Below are positions 1-12,363 of a stretch of 12,363 bases of DNA, one piece after another (within the stretch, counting starts at the first letter, position 1; every line of letters begins with the position of its first letter). The stretch is taken from NCBI GenBank assembly GCA_943327965.2, contig CALPYQ020000015.1, forward strand, positions 1 to 12,363, given 5' to 3'. The notes below the pieces were generated by a model, which saw only the letters and a list, made by a program, of their open reading frames with translations, made no database searches and was not told the origin of the DNA. This DNA is from Singulisphaera sp. GP187. Its GTDB lineage: Bacteria; Pseudomonadota; Gammaproteobacteria; Burkholderiales; Burkholderiaceae_C. Made by a program: the position numbers and the translations under genes.

Positions 1-28
1 CGTAAAGTTGCCTCAGTTCATTCGCTAA
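1..28 (+). CDS. Possible C-terminal tail of an upstream gene (partial, very tentative)
   Basis: Reading from base 2 gives eight codons (VKLPQFIR) closed by TAA at 26-28, two bases before the bchF ribosome-binding site begins. The frame starting at base 3 has an immediate TAA, and the frame starting at base 1 is that of bchF and is open to the window edge but has no start codon before base 40. In related clusters the regulators ppsR/crtJ or aerR/ppaA can lie beside bchF. The VKL tripeptide is reminiscent of the end of a FIS-type helix-turn-helix, but eight codons cannot identify a gene. The stretch may equally be non-coding leader. Confidence 0.15.
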
Positions 29-29
29 C

Positions 30-35
30 AAAGGG
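30..35 (+). promoter_or_regulatory. Ribosome-binding site of bchF
   Basis: AAAGGG lies four bases before the ATG at 40. The spacing is short, but this is the only Shine-Dalgarno-like stretch near the start, and no other in-frame start codon exists upstream in the window. No promoter or TGT-N12-ACA (PpsR/CrtJ-type) operator is visible in bases 1-39, so transcription must begin to the left of the window. Confidence 0.5.
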
Positions 36-39
36 CAGC

Positions 40-1856
<1,817 letters not shown>

Positions 1857-1865
1857 GAATAACAG

Positions 1866-3375
1866 ATGCAACTCACGCTTTGGACATACGAAGGACCGCC
1901 ACACGTTGGCGCCATGCGCATTGCCACCGCCATGCGCGATGTGCACTATGTATTGCACGCACCCCAAGGCGATACCTACGCCGATTTGTTGTTCACCATG
2001 ATTGAGCGTTTGCCCAGACGCCCACCCGTTACGTACACCACATTCCAAGCACGTGATTTGGGTGGCGACACGGCAGAGCTTTTTAAAGATGCGGCACGTC
2101 AAGCTATTGAGCGCTTTAAACCTGCAGCCATGTTGGTAGGTTCATCCTGCACCGCTGAACTGATTCAAGACGATCCAGGTGGCTTAGCGCAAGCTTTGAA
2201 GTTGGATATTCCTGTCATTCCTTTGGAGTTGCCTTCGTATCAGCGCAAAGAGAATTGGGGCGCCAGTGAAACCTTTTATCAACTGTGCCGCCATCTGGTT
2301 TTGAAGCCAGAAGAAAAGACTGCCAAGAGCCGTCCTAGCTGCAATATTTTGGGTCCAAGCGCATTGGGCTTTAGACACCGCGACGATGTGAAAGAAATAT
2401 CACAGCTGCTCAACAAATTGGGTGTAGACATCAACGTGGTTGCACCTTTGGAAGCAACAGTAGCGGACATTCGAAAATTGGCAGATGCCGACTTCAACGT
2501 GGTGCTGTACCCCGAGATCGGTATGAGCACTGCGCAATGGCTTTTGCGTCAGTTTGATCAACCGCACACAAAGACAGTCCCGCTAGGATCTAACGCAACA
2601 CAAGATTTCATTCGGGAAGTGTGTGCGCTGGCGAACCTCGAAGTACCTGCCATCGAAGAGATGACAGCCAGAGCACGCTGGTACGCACAATCTGTCGATT
2701 CCACCTACCTGACAGGCAAGCGCGTGTATTTGTTTGGCGATGCCACGCACGTGGTCAGCGCGGCACGCATTGCCTCCGAAGAAATGGGCTTTGAAGTGGT
2801 AGGTCTTGGCACCTACAGCCGAGAGTTTGCACGCGAAGTTCGCGATTGCGCAAAGAAATACGGCGTTGAAGCTTTAATCACCGACGACTACTTGGAAGTT
2901 GAAGCACAAATTACCGAACTGCACCCAGAACTGATTTTGGGCACGCAAATGGAGCGACACATTGCCAAGCGACATGGTATTCCATGTGCTGTTATTTCTG
3001 CCCCTGTTCACGTTCAAGATTTCCCTGCTCGGTATGCACCTCAGATGGGCTTAGAAGGCGCCAATGTGTTGTTTGACACCTGGGTGCACCCGCTCATGAT
3101 GGGCCTCGAAGAGCATTTGTTGGGCATGTTCAAGCAAGACTTTGAATTCCACGAAGGTGCATCACCTTCCCACTTGGGTAGCGCACGCCCTGCAGAAATT
3201 ATTGTGGAACAAGCGGTCACACAAAAAGAGGCTTCTAACCAAGCAACTTGGAGTGTGGAAGCCGAAAAAGAACTGGGCAAGATTCCATTTTTTGTGCGCG
3301 GCAAAGCCCGTCGCAATACCGAAAAATATGCCCTCGACCAAGGCGTAGCAACCATCACTGTGGACACACTTTACG

Positions 3376-3401
<26 letters not shown>
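1866..3401 (+). CDS. bchB: Light-independent protochlorophyllide reductase subunit B (BchB)
   Basis: BchB is the NifK-like partner of BchN in the catalytic heterotetramer of dark-operative protochlorophyllide reductase. The 511 residues start [20 protein letters not shown], the canonical BchB N-terminus. Asp36 (PQGDTYAD) is at the position of the unusual aspartate ligand that completes the [4Fe-4S] cluster with three BchN cysteines. Cys95 lies in the conserved GSSCTAEL block. Asp278, in [20 protein letters not shown], probably corresponds to the active-site aspartate known in the family, judged by position only. The C-terminal PCP_red-type domain (about 463-511) keeps the block [20 protein letters not shown] and ends with [12 protein letters not shown]. 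The start is fixed by homology and by the ribosome-binding site at 1854-1858. The 3' end overlaps the possible bchH start. Confidence 0.97.
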
Positions 3402-8108
<4,707 letters not shown>

Positions 8109-8133
8109 AGCGCATCACTGGAATTCAAACAAC

Positions 8134-8841
8134 ATGAACACTCGCGCTTACGAACAACGTCGCAGCCAGATCGAACATTACTTCGATCGCACAGCAGCTG
8201 ATGCCTGGGCTCGTCTCACCTCCAATGAACCAGTGGGACGTATTCGCGCCACAGTTCGTGCGGGGCGCGACACCATGCGTGAAACCCTTCTGTCGTGGTT
8301 GCCTGAAGATTTAAAGGGCAAGCGCATCTTGGATGCCGGTTGCGGCACAGGCGCTTTGGCCGTTCAAGCTGCGCTTCGTGGGGCAGAAGTAGTGGCCATT
8401 GATTTGTCGCCTACGCTGGTAAAGCTGGCTGGCGAGCGCGTGGCCAGCGATCACCCTAACTTGCCTGGCAGCATTGAGTTTTTGTCGGGCGACATGCTTA
8501 GCCCAGAGCTAGGTCAGTTTGATCATGTGGTTTGCATGGATTCTTTGATTCATTACAACTGTGATCAAATTTCTGATGCACTGGCTGCTTTAGGTCAACG
8601 CACCAGTGGCTCGATGGTGTTCACATTTGCACCGCGCACACCTTTATTGGCTTTGATGCACAGCATGGGAAGACTCTTTCCGAGCTCTGATCGTTCGCCA
8701 TCTTTGTCGCCTGTGGCTCATTCAGCTTTGGTTCACAAGTTAAATACACACCCCGAGTTGACGCAATGGCAAGGCGGTCGCATGCAACGCGTGGCCAGTG
8801 GTTTCTACACCTCACAAGCTTGGGAGTGGTCGCGCGCATGA
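8134..8841 (+). CDS. bchM: Magnesium-protoporphyrin IX O-methyltransferase (BchM)
   Basis: BchM transfers a methyl group from S-adenosylmethionine to the C13 propionate of Mg-protoporphyrin IX, the step between Mg-chelatase and the cyclase. I chose ATG 8134, giving 235 residues. The resulting N-terminus MNTRAYEQRRSQIEHYFDRT matches the family, whereas the TTG at 8101 would add 11 unconserved residues and overlap bchL. SAM-binding motif I is ILDAGCGTGALAV (65-77), and motif II ends at Asp90 (VVAIDLS). The conserved RIRATVRAGRDTMR block lies at 37-50. The C-terminal half has FTFAPRTPLLALMHSMGRLFP-like content, typical of BchM. A weak TGGA lies near 8119-8122. The gene follows bchL after 25 bases, and its TGA overlaps the lhaA ATG. 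Position beside bchH fits the reported functional cooperation of BchH and BchM. Confidence 0.96.
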   Translation: MNTRAYEQRRSQIEHYFDRTAADAWARLTSNEPVGRIRATVRAGRDTMRETLLSWLPEDLKGKRILDAGCGTGALAVQAALRGAEVVAIDLSPTLVKLAGERVASDHPNLPGSIEFLSGDMLSPELGQFDHVVCMDSLIHYNCDQISDALAALGQRTSGSMVFTFAPRTPLLALMHSMGRLFPSSDRSPSLSPVAHSALVHKLNTHPELTQWQGGRMQRVASGFYTSQAWEWSRA

Positions 8842-10256
8842 GCCTGAAAATGCCAGCATGGATGTCTGCTTACGCAACGCGCTTTTTGCCGTTTGCGGAT
8901 GCAGCATCGCACGACCTGCCTTTAGGCAGGTTGCTGCGTTTGTCTATGTTTCAACTGGTCATTGGCATGATCATGGCTTTGATGGTGGGAACCTTGAATC
9001 GGGTCATGATCGTTGAGCTGCACGTACCCGCATGGTGGGTTGCCATGGCTGTTGCCATCCCCATGGTTTTTGCACCGCTTCGGACCCTCATTGGCTATCG
9101 CAGTGATACCCATCCTTCGGCCTTGGGATTAAGACGCATTCCTTATTTGTGGACAGGCAGCTTATTGTTGTTTGGCGGTTTAGCTGTCATGCCATTTGCA
9201 TTGCTGCTGTTAGCTGAAGCAGTACCAGAAACTTTGTTGCTAGGGCAGCTGGGAGCAGGGCTTTCCTTCATCATGATTGGTACCGGTCTGCAAGTCACCC
9301 AAACGGCAGGCATGGCATTGGCCAACGATGTTGCCCAAGAAGACAAGCGCCCGCGCGTGGTGGCTTTGCTTTACTGCATGTTGCTGTTGGGCATGATTTT
9401 GAGCAGCGTGATGTACGGTTTGTTCTTGGCAGACTTCACCCCCCTTCGAATGATTCAAGTCATTCAAGGCTCTGCGGTGCTGGTCATTGTGATCAACCTC
9501 ATCTCCATGTGGAAGCAAGAATCACGTCAAGCCAAACGTGGTGCCCGCAAACCCGGTGGCTTCAGTACAAGCTGGAAAGAACTTATTGGCATTCCGCAAA
9601 TGCGCAGATTCCTGTGGACCGTGGGGCTAGGATCTTTTGCCTTCAGCATGCAAGACATTGTCTTGGAGCCCTATGGCGCTGAAATATTGGGTCTTAATGT
9701 GGGCAACACCAGTTCCTTAACAGCATTGGGCGCAATAGGCTCATTGGTGGCTTTTGGACTGTCCGCAAAATGGTTGGCTTCTGGCGGGCATGCCTGCCGC
9801 TTGGCCAGTTTTGGCGTCTTGATTGGATTGCCTGCATTTGCATTGGTTATTTTTGCAGCGCCTACCGAATCAGTGGCCATGTTCAGAACTGGCGTGGTCT
9901 TGATTGGTTTTGGTTCTGGTTTGTTTTCAGTGGGCATGCTGGTCACCGCCATGTCTTTTCAAAACACCCGAATGAGCGGTTTGATTCTGGGCACTTGGGG
10001 CGCAGTACAAGCGACCTCCACTGGCGCAGCCATGGCCATGGGCGGCGCAGTACGCGACTTGGTCACAGAGATGGCTTTGTCAGGCCGTTTAGGTGAGGCA
10101 CTCAACTCACCCATCACGGGTTACAGCTTTGTCTATCACTTGGAAATGTATCTGTTATTTGTGGTGTTGATTGCTCTGGGGCCCTTGCTCAAGAAAAGTC
10201 GGCGCGAACCTTCTCAACCTATTTTGAAATTTGGTTTGGCTGAATTGCCAAACTGA
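8838..10256 (+). CDS. lhaA: LH1 assembly protein LhaA (PucC/LhaA-family membrane protein)
   Basis: LhaA promotes assembly of the light-harvesting 1 antenna, probably by delivering bacteriochlorophyll or aiding insertion of LH1 polypeptides at the membrane. The chosen ATG at 8838 overlaps the bchM stop (ATGA) and gives 472 residues, the usual size. An upstream in-frame ATG at 8766 would put 24 extra residues inside bchM and is unlikely. GGGAG at 8822-8826 is a possible ribosome-binding site. The protein is a major-facilitator-like polytopic membrane protein with about twelve hydrophobic segments. Family-specific blocks include LRLSMFQLVIGMIMALMVGTLNRV (start residue 33), RTLIGYRSDTHPSALGLRRIPY (82-103) and the cytoplasmic loop QEDKRPRVVALLYCMLL. 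The paralogues PucC (LH2) and BchP-linked members are similar, and location directly before puhA favours LhaA. The last codons form one arm of an inverted repeat. Confidence 0.93.
   Translation: MSLKMPAWMSAYATRFLPFADAASHDLPLGRLLRLSMFQLVIGMIMALMVGTLNRVMIVELHVPAWWVAMAVAIPMVFAPLRTLIGYRSDTHPSALGLRRIPYLWTGSLLLFGGLAVMPFALLLLAEAVPETLLLGQLGAGLSFIMIGTGLQVTQTAGMALANDVAQEDKRPRVVALLYCMLLLGMILSSVMYGLFLADFTPLRMIQVIQGSAVLVIVINLISMWKQESRQAKRGARKPGGFSTSWKELIGIPQMRRFLWTVGLGSFAFSMQDIVLEPYGAEILGLNVGNTSSLTALGAIGSLVAFGLSAKWLASGGHACRLASFGVLIGLPAFALVIFAAPTESVAMFRTGVVLIGFGSGLFSVGMLVTAMSFQNTRMSGLILGTWGAVQATSTGAAMAMGGAVRDLVTEMALSGRLGEALNSPITGYSFVYHLEMYLLFVVLIALGPLLKKSRREPSQPILKFGLAELPN
10234..10253 (+). promoter_or_regulatory. 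Inverted repeat / RNA stem-loop at the 3' end of lhaA
   Basis: GTTTGGC (10234-10240) and GCCAAAC (10247-10253) are perfect 7-base inverted arms around the loop TGAATT. In RNA, G-U, U-G and U-A pairs can extend the stem through the lhaA stop codon (10231-10256). No run of T follows, so it does not look like an intrinsic terminator. A role in mRNA processing or stability before puhA is possible, but chance or coding constraint is not excluded. Confidence 0.45.
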
Positions 10257-10272
10257 TCTGCATTGATTTAAC

Positions 10273-10278
10273 AAGGAG
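10273..10278 (+). promoter_or_regulatory. Strong ribosome-binding site of puhA
   Basis: AAGGAG, seven bases before the puhA ATG at 10286, is the best Shine-Dalgarno match in the window. It fits the need for high, independent translation of a structural reaction-centre subunit compared with the coupled biosynthetic enzymes upstream. The surrounding 29-base gap (10257-10285) shows no TGT-N12-ACA operator and no convincing promoter. Confidence 0.8.
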
Positions 10279-10285
10279 CAGTCTT

Positions 10286-11047
10286 ATGGAAACAGGCGCT
10301 ATTACTCAGTATGTCGACGTTGCACAAATTGTGCTTTATATCTTTTGGGCGTTCTTCGCCGGCCTGATTTATTACCTCTTGCGTGAAAACCACCGCGAGG
10401 GTTATCCCATGGATTCAGGCCGTGAAAACGGTCCAAAGCAGGAAGGCTGGCCGCCCGTGCCCTCCCCAGTTGCGTACAAGACCATGGATGGCCATACATA
10501 TTTGTCACCCGACCTGAACAGGCCAGACGGTCAATACAGCGCACAACCCACCACCCAATGGAATGGCGCCCCGATTGAACCCGTAGGCGACCCCTTGTTG
10601 GCCGGTGTGGGTCCTGGTGCGTGGGCGATGCGTGCCGATGTCCCTGACATGGAGCACGGTGCGCCCAAAATTGTGCCATTGCGTCTAGCGCCCGATTTTG
10701 CGGTAGCCCATCAAGACACGGAGCCTCGCGGCTTAGCCGTTGTGGGTGCCGATCGCAATGTGGCAGGTCATGTGGTCGAGCTTTGGGTCGACCGCATGGA
10801 AATGGTCTTCCGTTACATCGAAGTGAAATTGGAAGGCTCTGACAAAACTGTCTTGCTGCCCATGAACTTTGCCAGGATCAAGCCGCAAGGCATTCATGTA
10901 CATGCTTTGTTGGCACACCAATTTGCCAATGTGCCGCAAACCAAATCGCCAGATCAAATTACTTTGTTGGAAGAAGAAAAGATCACAGCGTATTTTGGTG
11001 CAGGCACTTTGTATGCAACCCCTGAGCGTCAGGAGCCCCTGCTGTGA
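10286..11047 (+). CDS. puhA: Photosynthetic reaction centre H subunit (PuhA)
   Basis: PuhA is the H subunit of the type II reaction centre. It caps the L/M core on the cytoplasmic side, stabilises it, and carries part of the proton path to the secondary quinone QB. The 253-residue length is typical. A single transmembrane helix spans about residues 12-32 (VAQIVLYIFWAFFAGLIYYLL), followed by the basic/Gly-Tyr-Pro stretch RENHREGYP. The PRC-barrel cytoplasmic domain follows, with the VVELWVDRMEMVFRYIEV strand region (about residues 164-181) and LLPMNFARIK. The C-terminal EEEKITAYFGAGTLYATPERQEPL motif is characteristic. The gene has its own strong ribosome-binding site and a 29-base gap to lhaA. 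In related bacteria puhA is transcribed both by read-through from the bch genes and from a nearby promoter; the latter could not be located here. Confidence 0.97.
   Translation: METGAITQYVDVAQIVLYIFWAFFAGLIYYLLRENHREGYPMDSGRENGPKQEGWPPVPSPVAYKTMDGHTYLSPDLNRPDGQYSAQPTTQWNGAPIEPVGDPLLAGVGPGAWAMRADVPDMEHGAPKIVPLRLAPDFAVAHQDTEPRGLAVVGADRNVAGHVVELWVDRMEMVFRYIEVKLEGSDKTVLLPMNFARIKPQGIHVHALLAHQFANVPQTKSPDQITLLEEEKITAYFGAGTLYATPERQEPLL
11031..11035 (+). promoter_or_regulatory. Ribosome-binding site deciding the GTG start of puhB
   Basis: AGGAG in the last puhA codons lies eight bases before GTG at 11044. There is no in-frame ATG nearby, and the N-terminus expected for the family follows directly, so this site supports GTG initiation. 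Confidence 0.7.
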
Positions 11048-11730
11048 AAGCCAGAACCGTCAGCGCCACACACGAACATGAGTGGGAAGCAGCGCCTGGC
11101 TTGCCTTCCACATTGCCAGACGGTGAAACCATCGTATGGCAAGGCACGCCTGACTGGAAACAGTTGGCAGTGCATGCCTTTCATGTCCGAAAAATTGCCA
11201 TTTACTTTGTCTTGATGGTTGGCGTTCAGTTCACGCACCTCTGGGGTGATGGTCTTGTCGGCCGAGAATTGATTGTGCCAATCGTGGTGAGTCTCTCAAT
11301 GGCATCATTGGCCCTGGCTTTGTTAACCTCTTGCGCATGGTTTGCTGGCAAGAGTTCGCTCTACACCTTCACCAACAAGCGAGTCGTGATGCGCATTGGT
11401 ATTGTGTTGACACTTACCTTCAACTTACCTTATCGCCGCATTGCAGGCGCTTCAGCCAAAGAATATGCGAATGGCTGTCAAGACATTGCTTTGGAACTCT
11501 ATTCCGAAGACCGCATTGGCTGGGCTCATCTGTGGCCCCATCAAAAAGCCTGGCATGTGAAGCATCCCCAACCGACTTTGCGTTGCATCCCTAACGGCAA
11601 GCAAGTCAGTGAATTGCTTTTCAAAGTATGGCAAGAACACCACCAAGCTGAAAATGTTGTCACAGGCGTCTCAGCATTGAGGCCTGCCAATGACAGCCAC
11701 AACAACGCACCCCAAGGCGCAATGGCATGA
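11044..11730 (+). CDS. puhB: Photosynthetic complex assembly protein PuhB
   Basis: PuhB is a membrane protein that assists reaction-centre and LH1 assembly, and is known from mutant work in Rhodobacter. It starts with GTG overlapping the puhA stop (GTGA, 11044-11047) and encodes 228 residues. The family-type N-terminal region EHEWEAAPGLPSTLPDGETIVWQGTPDWKQLAVHAFHVRKIAIYF begins near residue 11. Hydrophobic segments occur at about 50-68 and 76-100. They are followed by SLYTFTNKRVVMRIGIVLTLTFNLPYRRI (105-133), the block that gives the family its resemblance to bacterial PH-like membrane domains. The final ~28 residues are polar, rich in Asn/Ala/Gln and probably disordered. They make this protein a little longer than the roughly 215 residues I recall for Rhodobacter. 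The stop overlaps the puhC ATG. Confidence 0.93.
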   Translation: MKARTVSATHEHEWEAAPGLPSTLPDGETIVWQGTPDWKQLAVHAFHVRKIAIYFVLMVGVQFTHLWGDGLVGRELIVPIVVSLSMASLALALLTSCAWFAGKSSLYTFTNKRVVMRIGIVLTLTFNLPYRRIAGASAKEYANGCQDIALELYSEDRIGWAHLWPHQKAWHVKHPQPTLRCIPNGKQVSELLFKVWQEHHQAENVVTGVSALRPANDSHNNAPQGAMA

Positions 11731-12227
11731 CTTCCCAAACGGCTTTGCCTGTACCCAACCCAACACTGCCATTGGCCGTCAAATTGATCGGCAGCATGCT
11801 GCTGTTGATCTTGTTGGCCATTGGCTTTGCAAGATGGCAAGGTATTTCGGACAAGCAAGCAGATGCTGCCACCGTCTGGCAACGTGATTTGGTATTTGCC
11901 GATGGTCCACAAGGCAGTGTGATTGTGAAAGATGCACAGAGCCAAACCGAGATTGCCCAATTTGAAGGTGAACAAGGCTTCTTAAGAAGCACCTTGCGTG
12001 CGTTGGTTCGTGAACGTAAACGTCAAAACATCGGCCCTGATGCACCCATGCAATTGCTGGGCCGTGCCGATGGTCGTTTGACCTTGCTCGACCCCAGCAC
12101 CCAACAAAGAATTGATTTAGAAGCTTTTGGCCCTAGCAACGCCGCTGTTTTTGCAGGTTTGCAAAAGGCAGGCTTGACATCTCTACAGAACGTTCAAATT
12201 TCAGAAAATAACAGGAGCTCACGATGA
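11727..12227 (+). CDS. puhC: Photosynthetic complex assembly protein PuhC
   Basis: PuhC is an accessory protein required for full levels of reaction-centre/LH1 complex in Rhodobacter; its biochemical role is not settled. The 166 residues consist of a short polar N-terminus, one transmembrane segment at about 18-36 (VKLIGSMLLLILLAIGFAR), and a soluble periplasmic domain. In that domain RDLVFADGPQGSVIV, FLRSTLRALVRERKR and PMQLLGRADGRLTLLDPSTQQRIDLEAFGP are recognisable family blocks. ATG at 11727 forms an ATGA overlap with the puhB stop, with AAGG at 11714-11717 as a weak ribosome-binding site. The last residues SENNRSSR are encoded by bases that include the acsF ribosome-binding site. The position between puhB and acsF is the usual one in purple bacteria with an oxygen-dependent cyclase. 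Confidence 0.92.
   Translation: MTSQTALPVPNPTLPLAVKLIGSMLLLILLAIGFARWQGISDKQADAATVWQRDLVFADGPQGSVIVKDAQSQTEIAQFEGEQGFLRSTLRALVRERKRQNIGPDAPMQLLGRADGRLTLLDPSTQQRIDLEAFGPSNAAVFAGLQKAGLTSLQNVQISENNRSSR
12213..12217 (+). promoter_or_regulatory. Ribosome-binding site of acsF
   Basis: AGGAG in the last puhC codons lies six bases before the ATG at 12224. Spacing and strength are good and fix the acsF start despite the 4-base overlap with puhC. Confidence 0.75.
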
Positions 12228-12363
12228 ACGCCAATGCCGTCCGCAGCATCGAAACCATTGAAGACGCTAACAAAAAAGCGGTCCACGACGACTTGATCAG
12301 CCCCCGCTTTTACACCACCGACTTTGCCGCTATGGACCGCATCAACATCGAGCCTGTCCGCGC
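12224..12363 (+). CDS. acsF: Oxygen-dependent Mg-protoporphyrin IX monomethyl ester cyclase AcsF (5' part, cut by window edge)
   Basis: AcsF is the di-iron, O2-dependent cyclase that forms the isocyclic ring E, converting Mg-protoporphyrin monomethyl ester (the BchM product, after methylation) to protochlorophyllide. Only 46 full codons plus two bases are present. The N-terminus contains DDLISPRFYTTDFAAMDRINIEPVR, which matches the start of AcsF proteins (the LxSPRFYTTD block, here residues 24-33). The glutamate/histidine di-iron ligands lie beyond the edge and cannot be checked. ATG overlaps the puhC stop as ATGA. The unrelated anaerobic radical-SAM cyclase BchE has a different N-terminus and is not encoded in this window. 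Presence of acsF implies bacteriochlorophyll can be made under oxygen. Confidence 0.92.
   Translation, partial: MNANAVRSIETIEDANKKAVHDDLISPRFYTTDFAAMDRINIEPVR

Noticed and set aside
8766..8837. A longer lhaA starting at the upstream in-frame ATG
   Set aside because: It would add 24 residues inside bchM with no family resemblance. The ATGA overlap start at 8838 matches the pattern of the other junctions and normal LhaA length.
10224..10285. A possible promoter for puhA (TTGAAA at 10224 or TTGCCA at 10245)
   Set aside because: No acceptable -10 hexamer lies at 16-18 bases from either candidate. Only isolated AT-rich bits such as GATTTA are seen.
11541..11975. Open frames on the - strand across the puhB/puhC junction
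   Set aside because: Both sense genes are well supported and tightly overlapped, and the antisense translations show no recognisable family.

Overview
The window is a contiguous piece of a bacterial photosynthesis gene cluster. It carries eleven genes, all on the + strand, in the order bchF-bchN-bchB-bchH-bchL-bchM-lhaA-puhA-puhB-puhC-acsF (acsF is cut by the right edge). Protein character and gene order fit an anoxygenic phototrophic purple proteobacterium. The oxygen-dependent cyclase gene acsF directly after puhC, the moderate GC and the sequence style suggest a Burkholderiales betaproteobacterium of the Comamonadaceae type (Rhodoferax/Limnohabitans/Rubrivivax-like, probably an aerobic or facultative phototroph). 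That taxonomic placement is an inference from memory, not a search result.

Layout. 1-39: end of the upstream region, with a possible few-codon gene tail and the bchF ribosome-binding site. 40-8841: bacteriochlorophyll a biosynthesis genes, namely bchF (C3 vinyl hydratase), bchN and bchB (catalytic NB protein of dark-operative protochlorophyllide reductase), bchH (porphyrin-binding Mg-chelatase subunit), bchL (reductase Fe protein) and bchM (Mg-protoporphyrin IX O-methyltransferase). 8838-10256: lhaA, a 12-helix PucC/LhaA-family membrane protein for LH1 assembly. 10286-12227: puhA (reaction-centre H subunit) and the assembly factors puhB and puhC. 12224 to the right edge: N-terminal 46 codons of acsF.

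How the genes work together. BchH (with BchI and BchD, not in this window) inserts Mg into protoporphyrin IX. BchM methylates the product, AcsF closes the isocyclic ring using O2, BchL/BchN/BchB reduce ring D, and BchF hydrates the C3 vinyl group. LhaA, PuhA, PuhB and PuhC then use the pigment to build the LH1-reaction-centre core. Nearly every junction is a 4-base stop/start overlap or a gap of 25 bases or less. The exception is the 29-base lhaA-puhA gap, which has a strong ribosome-binding site and is preceded by a 7-bp perfect inverted repeat. There is no non-coding stretch over 300 bases, no RNA gene, no mobile element and no CRISPR array.

This is a recognisable, intact, well-known gene superoperon. 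I found no evidence of a new biological system. The points most worth a second look are a four-cysteine motif in BchH, the stem-loop at the lhaA/puhA junction, the uncertain bchH start and the GTG-started, overlapping puhB.
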